Assembly (NCBI RefSeq): GCF_905404315.1
Contig: NC_066309.1
Span: 1,860,001-1,924,000, forward strand
Direction of reading: 5' to 3'
DNA from: Leptidea sinapis
Lineage: Eukaryota > Arthropoda > Insecta > Lepidoptera > Pieridae
Length of the DNA: 64,000 nt
In this document: one piece after another, positions 56,801-64,000 of the stretch
How the letters are laid out: each line of letters starts with the position of its first letter
Position numbering within the stretch: position 1 is the stretch's first letter
Notes under the pieces: model-generated
What the model was told of the DNA's origin: nothing
Databases searched by the model: none
What the model saw: the letters and a program-made list of their open reading frames with translations, nothing else
Translations under genes and position numbers: made by a program

Positions 56801-57187
56801 ATCAATTGAATTATTAATTAATTTAATATTCAAACTTATAATATTAAATTTAATTTAAAAATACGTAAAAACAATCGTTGTTATAATATAAATATATATT
56901 ATAATATAATAATCTCACCACACTATTTAATATCGAACCGAGTCCCCCTCCACGCGGCCGTAACCAAGCCGTAACGCTTTTTCGTGACAGAAAAAATCCT
57001 AATACTAAGTCTTAGAAGTTTCACTTCAAAAATACAATAATTATGAATTTTAATGAGTATTTTTATTGTAATTTTAATGAACGCACACAATCATTCACAA
57101 TGAACAAATAATTGTCCCGCTTAATAATAAATATCTGGACGACCGAGCCTTGCTCGGATTTTCAAGAATGTACAAAACTTGAAAAAA

Positions 57188-57265
57188 AAAATACTATAGG
57201 ACATCTGGATTCGAACCAGGGTCTTCTGCTTTCCAGATCACCCAATGTCCCATCTGAGCTATTAT
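57188..57265 (-). repeat. tRNA-like sequence (probably SINE-derived)
   Basis: The minus strand has ATAGCTCAGATGGGACATTG (A box) and CTGGTTCGAATCCAG (B box and T-arm). Acceptor halves ACTATA and TATAGT pair, but there are extra bases between T-arm and acceptor and no CCA-proximal fit, so it is not a functional tRNA. An (AT)n tract follows at 57274-57307. Confidence 0.45.
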
Positions 57266-57273
57266 AGTCTTGT

Positions 57274-57274
57274 G

Positions 57275-57307
<33 letters not shown>
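57274..57307. repeat. (AT)n microsatellite
   Basis: About 16 uninterrupted AT units. A similar, shorter (AT)n is at 28894-28909. Confidence 0.85.
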
Positions 57308-57312
<5 letters not shown>

Positions 57313-57329
57313 CGGATAAATTACATTTT

Positions 57330-57480
57330 TTAATATTGAAACCTAGCTAGGTCGAATTCTCGCCCCCGAAACTACCTGTATACTAAATTTTATTAAAATC
57401 GTTGGAGCCGTTTCCGAGATTCTGAATATATATATATACAAGAATTGCTCATTTAAAGATATTAGATATATATATAAATA
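57330..57480. mobile_element. Helitron-like fragment
   Basis: ATTTTATTAAAATCGTTGGA GCCGTTTCCGAGATTC and ATACAAGAATTGCTCATTTA AAGATATTA are phrases typical of the ends of lepidopteran non-autonomous Helitrons; only a fragment. Confidence 0.35.
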
Positions 57481-57779
57481 TACTTATATAAAACTAGCCT
57501 TAAAAGACAGAATTTTACTGTTTCTAAGATAACTGGAAACAATTATGCCATCTAGTTGTACATCCTTTAATACGGAATTTTTATAAGAAACTATTCAAAA
57601 ATTTTCAAGTGAAACTCTGTACGAAGGAACTATCCTTTACCATATTATTCCAACACGTTGCTGCAACAACAAATAGGAAAAATCAAAATGACCGCTATAA
57701 AAATGTTCGTCTTACATAATCTTGTATGATGGTATGGAACCCATCGATTCAGAGTTTTCCTCTAATTTATATACCAGAG

Positions 57780-58010
57780 GCTAAATAAAAATCACTTTAT
57801 TCATGTAGGACAAGGAAATAATGAATATAAAAAGTTTTCTTTTCTTTTTACATTTACCACCACTTCGGAAAAGGTTGATTTTTAATGAGAAGAACTGGCA
57901 AGAAACTCATTGCCACTCTTATAATATCAACATTTATAGCTTCATCGTCTTACAAATCATTTCAATTACATTATATTATGTAAAGTGATGAAACAGAAAT
58001 TATCAAACGT
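57780..58010. repeat. LINE 3'UTR-like repeat
   Basis: AAAATCACTTTATTCATGTA GGACAAGGAAAT, CCACCACTTCGGAAAAGGTT and GAAACTCATTGCCACTCTTA. The first block also occurs at 43310. No frame. Confidence 0.45.
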
Positions 58011-58194
58011 CAAATATTAAATGCCTCACACAAGTAAGTAAAAAAAAGTGGGCAAAAATACAAGAGCTATTGAGTACAGCAGATGCATCAATCCACACAC
58101 ACCTTAAATAAATAAAGGTACTATTCGAGCATTTTATTAGCGATTATGAAAACATAATAATTTTAAGAATTTAAGAGTTTCTGGTTACAGGATC

Positions 58195-58370
58195 ATCCAA
58201 CCTCGCTTCTATTATTGAAATTACTGGGCTATTGAGACTAAACATCTTGTCTCAAGGTGACGAGCGCAATTGTAATGAGCGCATTGCACTGTAAGCGAGG
58301 TGTATCATTTACTATCAGGTGAACCTCTTGCTCATCTCGTATCTTTTTCTTATAAAAAACGAGTGTCCTG
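58195..58370 (+). repeat. Repeat family R, fragment
   Basis: TGAAATTACTGGGCTATTGA GACTAAACATCTTGTCTC, GACGAGCGCAATTGTA and TTGCTCATCTCGTATCTTTT; about half of the family length. 58370-59165 shows no repeat I know and includes the upstream region of the next gene. Confidence 0.5.
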
Positions 58371-59129
58371 TAGTCTTTTAGAAGACACGTCTGAAGTAAA
58401 ACAAAATATTAATTTATAAAACTGTTTAAGAACGAAATTAAATTACGAAATAGTCGAAATGTGTGCTGGACACATAGAAGTGAAACTTCAACGGACAATG
58501 ATTAAAAACACACATTTCAAAGGAAAATATAAAAAATATATTTAAGACATCTAAAAAAAATTGCGTGTGTACAAAGTACACATGTCAGAAGTGAAACCTG
58601 CATTGTGCATGAACCTCTAAACTTACTAGGATGACACATGATTTCAACCGCTATGAAAGACATTGCTAATACCGCTACCATATTTATGTTCTCCTGGTGT
58701 CTATGCAGTTATAAGTCGTGCGTATGACATAAGAATATATTAAGGTATTGCTACCTACTCGCGTCATTCATATAAATAAAATAGTATGCATATTTTTGTC
58801 TCATTCTTTGTCGGCTTCATCCTACACACTTTTGTATTTGTGTCTCATACCTGTCGTTTTTTCTGTTGCACTGTTCACTTCAAAATTCAACTTCCCTTCC
58901 CCGCACCCGATCACACTTTTCGTAGATAAGGCTCTCGTCCCGCATTCACCCGCTTACTCCCAAAGTCAATCGTGCATTTTACTTCAAAAACTTTGACGAG
59001 TTACACTTTACAGAATGTTATAGAACATTACCTTAAAGCGCAATAGCCTTTTTCCGCCAGCTATCATCGCTCGTTATGCGACGACGCTCTCTTCAATAAC
59101 GTAGGTAGGTAAATGAAAGTCAAGCGGTG

Positions 59130-59169
59130 ATTCAGTAATCAGTATTATAACAGAAGTTGAGCCCAGAAC
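59130..59169 (+). promoter_or_regulatory. Possible initiator of the secreted-protein gene
   Basis: Two TCAGT (arthropod Inr-like) words at 59132-59136 and 59139-59143, about 30 bases before the ATG. No TATA box at -30. Confidence 0.25.
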
Positions 59170-59374
59170 ATGGCTTTACAACTTTCACGATTATATTACG
59201 TACTCGCTCTTACGTTGTTACTTGGTAGGTAGCTACTAAAGGTTTATAGTGTAAATGGTCGATAAGTTTTTGCGCGGTGTTTTAGTAATTATTTATTTCA
59301 GGGGTTCATGGGAAACACGTGAGTGAGAAAAGTTTGAATGAAGTAAAATGTCATGAAAGTGGACGCTTTTACAG
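59170..59374 (+). CDS. Secreted protein, first two coding exons (gene continues out of the window)
   Basis: Not visible as one frame. Exon 59170-59224 encodes MALQLSRLYYVLALTLLL and one base of the next codon, with donor CTTG|GTAGGT. Exon 59302-59374 (acceptor TTATTTCAG|GGGTTC, donor TACAG|GTATAT) continues GVHGKHVSEKSLNEVKCHES GRFY. Joined, this is a clear signal peptide with a likely cleavage after GVHG, then a mature start with a cysteine followed by E-S-G-R-F-Y. That spacing resembles the first cysteine of a type-2 chitin-binding (peritrophin-A) domain, but one cysteine proves nothing. Later exons were not found before 64000, so the third exon probably lies beyond. Confidence 0.55.
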
Positions 59375-59609
59375 GTATATAGCTTTTTTTTATTTCTTGT
59401 AACTAATGATAAATATTTTTTAAGTAGAGTGCTTAAAATGGCTAATGGACAGCTTAAAATAGCCTAAATTATTAGAATAAAAAATTATTTCGACAAGGAG
59501 GAATGGTTTTAATTGATTTTTTATGAACCTAACAAATAGATACAAATGTAACTTTTTATATTTTAATAGGATGCAACCGGGCAAAAGCTTCATGTGATGG
59601 GTAGTGGTA

Positions 59610-60000
59610 TAAAAAGGCATTTATTTTCTCATAATTGATTACTTTAGAATTATTCTTTTTGATGTAATTTCTAATGATACCTACCACCGCTTCGGAAACA
59701 AATGGCGCTCTAACAGAGAAAAAGCGGCGCACTAGACTCTCCCAGCTTTCTTTTTTTGCGTTCTTTTTAATAAAATATACAATATTGTACTGTCATTCCT
59801 ATTGCTATAAATATAGTCCGATCACTTCAGCTGTGGAGTAGTAAGATTTACAACAGAGCCATTTTCTAATAAAACATTTAAATTTATTTATAGATAATGC
59901 CTGAACAGTGGCTGGGACTTTATTATAAAAGTGTATAGATTTATTTACCCTTAAACCTATTATGTATCCTATGAAGCCTACTAGAATTAGTTACAAGAGT
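59610..60000 (-). pseudogene. LINE 3' end, same family as 2326-3930
   Basis: Minus strand reads PATVQALSINKFKCFIRKWL-like remains (59860-59925). The 3'UTR (GGCATTTATTTTCTCATAAT TGATTACTTTAGAATTATT) matches 2330-2380. This copy lacks the insertion found at 2440-2915. Confidence 0.55.
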
Positions 60001-60009
60001 CAATTAGTT

Positions 60010-60140
60010 ACAAGTAGTGAGGCAATGGACATCCGCAAGAGATGCGTTTGTCTTTAATGTCGGGACTATGCTGAATGCTCTAATCTTTAAAGTCCCTAAG
60101 TCGTATCGGTTTGGGATAACTGCAGCCGGTAATAGGGTAT
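60010..60140 (-). pseudogene. CR1/jockey-like LINE, short C-terminal fragment
   Basis: Minus strand: [18 protein letters not shown], then the 3' portion ending GGATGTCCATTGCCTC. Equivalent to 54975-55100. Confidence 0.5.
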
Positions 60141-60289
60141 ATGCATGAATTTTATAAATACTTAAATTTTATTTTTTACATCCAAAAATTATCAAACACA
60201 TGAAATTATAGATAAAAACATTCTTATTCAATTAAAAAATAAATATTATTTCCCGGCAATATATTTCGATTATTTAAACGCGCCTTTTT

Positions 60290-60560
60290 GCGCGGGGTTT
60301 CTGTGACGTCAGAGTCTATCCCAAGAATCTATATTGTACCTACTAATAAATGTATGGCCGATTTTTTCCTTCGGTTAAGAAGGTACCTATATAATATGTT
60401 TGTGATAACTTATTTAAAATATTTTTTTTTACCTTTTTTTTTGCCTATAAATTCGCAATACAACTAATTCAGTCCATGACATTTCATTACAAATAGTGAT
60501 AATTTATGCAATGAGCGGGCGCGTTTTTATTTAGTTTATAGTTTGAATGCTTTTTACTTT
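60290..60560. repeat. Dispersed repeat, copy 2 (see 320-640)
   Basis: GATTTTTTCCTTCGGTTAAG, CATTTCATTACAAATAGTGA and ATGCAATGAGCGGGCGCGTT. Class unknown. 60560-61640 is AT-rich with nothing else supported. Confidence 0.35.
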
Positions 60561-61689
60561 AAAAATGCAAAAACTTAAAACAGAATCTTAACATTGATCT
60601 CAACGGGAATCATATGTTTATGATCTTTAATAACAGAAAAAAATTGTGGATATGGTAATTCCAGTTAAATTATATATTTTCTGCATTTATTTATAATGTT
60701 TAGTTTTAGAAATTAATGTGAGAAAATATGTATTGAGAAAACTTAAAAATTAAATTTATTATCACATAATTACCGTGCAAGTTTCACTCTATAAATTCAG
60801 ATGAAAAAAATCTGGGTTCGAAACACGTCATCAAACAGCATCATAAACGCATCTATTTTTGTAAGATTATCTCATTGCATTTTAACAAATCCACTTTCAG
60901 TCATTGTAAATAAAAATTATACAGATAATTAAATAATAAAAAACTAACATATAATTTAATATATCGCTAACCACCGAAAGTAATATCTAGGAACTATGCC
61001 ACTGCTTATGTTTATCTAGACTTTGACGTCACACTGCGCTTTAACCAATAGCATTCCGTTTCGTAGTTTTATATTTCGCGCGGATTTATTACACTTTTGT
61101 ATATTAAATATTTATTATACAACACAAATTAAATAAAAAAAATCTATTTAAGATATAATAAATAATAATAAATATTATAAAAAGTAATATTTCAATTAAA
61201 TATAAGTTACATGCATATACCCTATTGAGAATACAAAGCGGCTGTGTGAGACAAAAAATATTTGCAGAACGCGTGGTTGTAGCTTGCGGCATGCCAGACG
61301 TAGTGAAAAATGATGCTGGTGAAATTTCGCATATCGACGGTGGTGGGATTCGACTGCTGTTATCAACCCAATATTAGATTTAAATTGATGATAGTGTCAA
61401 TTAATTGCATTGACATTTTCCTGAAGAGATCTATAAATTATAGTCGCATAAGTTATTTATTCGGATTAATGAATAGGAATTAGTATTAAAATTTTATACT
61501 TACCAAACATAACCGTGTCTATTTAAAATCACTCTTCATGTCGAGGTTAAAAATATATAATTGTGTATTCCTCTGAAAAAAATTTCTCTGACTGATTGCG
61601 CTCTCTTTATAGATTCAAGCTAACTTTAGCTGAATGAGCGTAACGTACCTATAGCTGATCGTGACACCTCACTCTGATTCGATACTCAC

Positions 61690-61866
61690 ACATTAAGTGC
61701 ACATCCCGCCTAAGGAAGTTTGCATTTGAATAATTCCCTTCAAGGAGACCTTTAAAATATTGAGGGTTAAATAATTCTCGCAAACGTGCCTGAAACTCAA
61801 TAATTTTCGCTGAAATTTTTGTAGCGTCAAACCCACTGAGATTTGACGATAAATTATTTGGAAACA
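61690..61866 (-). CDS. Candidate internal exon, function unknown
   Basis: A minus-strand open segment of 177 nt bounded by an acceptor-like AATTATAGGCAAACAG|TGTTTC and a strong donor TTAATGT|GTGAGTATC. It reads FPNNLSSNLSGFDATKISAK IIEFQARLRELF, NPQYFKGLLEGNYSNANFLR RDVHLM: balanced composition, not low complexity, and no family I recognise. It could be a host exon of a gene on the minus strand or a decayed element piece. No partner exon was found. Confidence 0.25.
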
Positions 61867-62199
61867 CTGTTTGCCTATAATTGATATTATTTCCAATGAA
61901 ATACGATTTAGTTTAAAGTCTTGGACTTTATAATAATTTAATAAATAATAGATATAATACAACAATATTTTATAACCTTGACGAAGCTTTCACGGCAGAT
62001 AAAGACGCCGCTGTGGTATCCAGCTAACCGGCATCTTAGGTCCGGTATCCACCAAAGCGGAGAAGAGACGAAATGTATTTTGATAATCAATCAGATTTCG
62101 TTATTTCAACACCTCCACTCCGCTTAGCTTCTGTGGAAATAGATTTAGCGGAGAAAAGAGAAGATTTCTCATTAATTATCTATAGAATTTTGATTTTTG

Positions 62200-62335
62200 T
62201 TTGTTTGGAAACGGCAGATCGGACATTAACAACGCTTGTGAGTCCTCTGGCCTTGCAAGAGACTGGGGGGCGACGATCCCTTACCATTACATGACCCATT
62301 TGCTCATCTGTCCTTCTATTCCTTAAAAAAGATAC
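62200..62335 (+). repeat. CR1/jockey-like LINE 3' end
   Basis: CGCTTGTGAGTCCTCTGGCC TTGCAAGAGA, GGGCGACGATCCCTTACCAT and TCTGTCCTTCTATTCCTTAA AAAA: a diverged version of 19690-19790. Confidence 0.5.
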
Positions 62336-62486
62336 ATCGCCGACCTTCGAAAATTAAATTTAACATTTTCCCTTCATAGTTAGGGTTTTGGCTTACCTAC
62401 GTGTAATCGCAATAATAGAATATACTGATATTGCGATAGGTACAGATACCATATCGCTGGAGTGTATTTTTTTTATCCCCCGATCC

Positions 62487-62610
62487 TATGACCCCGTTAC
62501 ATGCGGCATGTAAGTATTAGCTCTGTACTTCATGACCCCGTTACATGCGGCGTGTACGTATTAGCTCTGTACTTCATCATCCCGTTCCACGGCGTGCACT
62601 TCATGATGCC
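62487..62610. repeat. 44-bp tandem repeat, 2.8 copies
   Basis: Units at 62487-62530, 62531-62574 and a degenerate one from 62575; each begins (C/T)ATGACCCCGTTACATGCGG C and ends TTAGCTCTGTACTT. The first two differ at only about three positions. Confidence 0.8.
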
Positions 62611-62975
62611 TTTATTACGTTTTAGTTGTTTTTAAATTAGACACGGATGTCTCAGGCACCAAAGAATATTTTACTTGTATTAGTATGAATAGGTACATCA
62701 TATAATAAATAAAAAAACATACTTATTTGTTTTAATCTTCACCTCTATTATGTCAAGCATTCTAAAAGCTCTTACGTGTATAAATTTAAAACTATCAACT
62801 TTTTTGGACTCACACCCCATGGAGGAGCGTGCACGAGCGTGCGCGAACCTAACAGACTCAAAACTCATTGAAATTTTTGTAATAAATGTTATCAGTTAGT
62901 ATCTATGTATCTAATAAATAATGCTATTATTCAAGTGCGGACAGTATCATGTTTCCGTACATATTCGATCACGCA

Positions 62976-63050
62976 AGTAGTAGGGATTCGCCGGTTCTGG
63001 CTCACAGTAGTAGGGATTCGCCGGTTCTGGCTCCTCGATTCTGGCTCACT
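62976..63050. repeat. 30-bp tandem repeat, 2.5 copies
   Basis: AGTAGTAGGGATTCGCCGGT TCTGGCTCAC at 62976-63005 and again from 63006, then a partial unit (TCGATTCTGGCTCACTTGC). The first two units are identical over 28 bases. Confidence 0.8.
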
Positions 63051-63335
63051 TGCTCGTGATGCCTACTAAAAAAAAAAAAAAAGAAGTTTGGTGTCAAACT
63101 GGGGGTTTTGATGTATTTCCGAGCGATTGCGCTGATCCGTTTTTCGATATCTCTTATAGTTTCAAAGTTAGCTTTTTAAATTAAACAGATCCATAATCAT
63201 TAATAATCACTGGTCATTTAGCTAATGATTGGTGAGCGACTCAATGTCTAAATTTCCATGAACGTGATACAGGTAATTTACTAATTACCTCTATCACATT
63301 CGTTACTACGATTAAAAAGACAGTTTCTGTATTTA

Positions 63336-63782
63336 TTATTTATTTTTAAAACATGATTTAAATAAAGTATATAATAAAACATCATTGCAGATTGTATCAT
63401 TTTCAAAATATTTGATGAAATCATTCAAACTCTTCTTATTAAACTTAAAGTATAGATACATTATGCAGTACTCGCCACACACTGCGGTATATTCATTCTG
63501 TACTCTTGCAGTATTGTAGTTATACATTCTGCAATTCCTTTGTAAAAACATCAGCTGGAATCCCTGAGGTGGACGACCATATGAATCGAAGTATTGTCCA
63601 ATACCCTGCTCATCAATGTGTATTGCAACCCAGTGAGTGCCTGGCTTATTATCACTATCTAAATTGCTGACAATATAACAGGGCGTTACAACATATATCG
63701 GCAATCGGTTTGCCGCGTAAACATTATTTTTAATACTGGGATCGATTTTGTTCAAATAATTCTGTATCTCGATTGTATTCAT
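63336..63782 (-). CDS. Adenain-like (peptidase C5 / ULP1-fold) cysteine protease, Polinton or DNA-virus type
   Basis: Intact 148-codon frame on the minus strand. Family members are virion-maturation proteases of adenoviruses and of Polinton/Maverick elements. Seen: GTHWVAIHID with His50, QYFDSYGRPP with Asp66, Gln95 in RVQNEY, and CGEYC with Cys102. The Gln-to-Cys distance is 7 and the His-to-Asp distance 16, matching the adenain arrangement (7 and 17). So the full His-Asp-Gln-Cys set is present. The length is shorter than adenain (about 200), like many stand-alone arthropod copies. Start: first ATG, with an AT-rich upstream; no intron. No capsid, packaging ATPase, integrase or type B polymerase gene is visible in the rest of the window; partners could lie beyond 64000. 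The frame is uninterrupted, unlike the transposon genes nearby. Family assignment firm, element identity uncertain. Confidence 0.8.
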   Translation of the reverse strand: MNTIEIQNYLNKIDPSIKNNVYAANRLPIYVVTPCYIVSNLDSDNKPGTHWVAIHIDEQGIGQYFDSYGRPPQGFQLMFLQRNCRMYNYNTARVQNEYTAVCGEYCIMYLYFKFNKKSLNDFIKYFENDTICNDVLLYTLFKSCFKNK

Positions 63783-64000
63783 ATTAGTTGAGAACAGGGT
63801 CTTGTCAGTTGCGATGATTGAATAGTTATGTGGATCATAATAACATAAGCACTCAATAAATAAGGCTTTAATGTATCTTATTCATGTATTTAAAACTTAT
63901 ATGGTTACAATAAAACAAAATATCATTACAAGCGATTCAAATATAAATCTATGAACATTTGATGAAATTATATTTTCATCAATTTTATTATAATATAAAA
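63783..64000. other. Right edge, upstream of the protease gene
   Basis: AT-rich; no second frame, terminal repeat or promoter element that I can support. On the other side of the gene, 63250-63300 has a 15-bp imperfect hairpin around AGGTAATT/AATTACCT. Confidence 0.4.

Noticed and set aside
57188..57265. A tRNA gene on the minus strand
   Set aside because: Extra bases between the T-arm and acceptor stem and a poor anticodon arm.
58748..58996. 82-codon + strand frame with hydrophobic stretch
   Set aside because: No homology or splice context; the real start of the local gene is at 59170.
62976..63050. CRISPR-like direct repeats
   Set aside because: The units are contiguous without spacers and the genome is eukaryotic; it is a minisatellite.

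Overview
This is a stretch of a lepidopteran (moth or butterfly) nuclear genome. The evidence is an AT-rich background, two intron-bearing host genes with canonical GT-AG introns, and a dense load of repeats. These include tRNA-derived SINEs, RTE-like and CR1/jockey-like LINE pieces, mariner, Helitron-like elements and MITEs. Nothing bacterial (operons, Shine-Dalgarno sites, CRISPR) is present. Most long open frames are LINE or transposase remains or their antisense shadows. All repeat family names here are my own reading without a database.

Layout. 1-22.4 kb: repeats only. They are decayed LINE 3' ends, a Helitron helicase remnant (7.96-9.11 kb), MITEs and SINEs, with long AT-rich stretches in which I recognise nothing. 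22.4-40.6 kb, + strand: a complete six-exon short-chain dehydrogenase/reductase gene of the SDR16C (epidermal retinol dehydrogenase 2 / RDH10-like) type. I assembled it from splice sites; it encodes 320 aa. Its second intron carries a 3.5 kb LINE. 40.6-43.1 kb: the short interval between two tail-to-tail genes, with two MITEs. 43.1-48.8 kb, - strand: a complete six-exon CHID1 (chitinase domain-containing protein 1) gene, 394 aa. Its fifth intron contains a SINE split by a deleted mariner. 49-57.5 kb: transposon-rich. A second mariner (51.09-55.56 kb) is split by a dead LINE, which itself carries a small insertion. An antisense RTE-like LINE follows. 59.17-59.37 kb, + strand: the first two coding exons of a secreted protein gene that appears to continue past the window. 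61-64 kb: one candidate exon, two short tandem arrays, and at the right edge (- strand) an intact 148-aa adenain-like cysteine protease of the kind carried by Polinton/Maverick elements and related DNA viruses.

How the genes relate. The SDR is predicted to be a membrane-anchored NAD(P)-dependent oxidoreductase of lipid or retinoid alcohols. CHID1 is a secreted or lysosomal GH18-fold protein with a degenerate catalytic motif. The two are neighbours, and I see no sign that they share a pathway. The most distinctive observations are the intact viral-type protease, several nested insertions (SINE by mariner, mariner by LINE, LINE by MITE, SINE by Helitron-like), and three long perfect hairpins.
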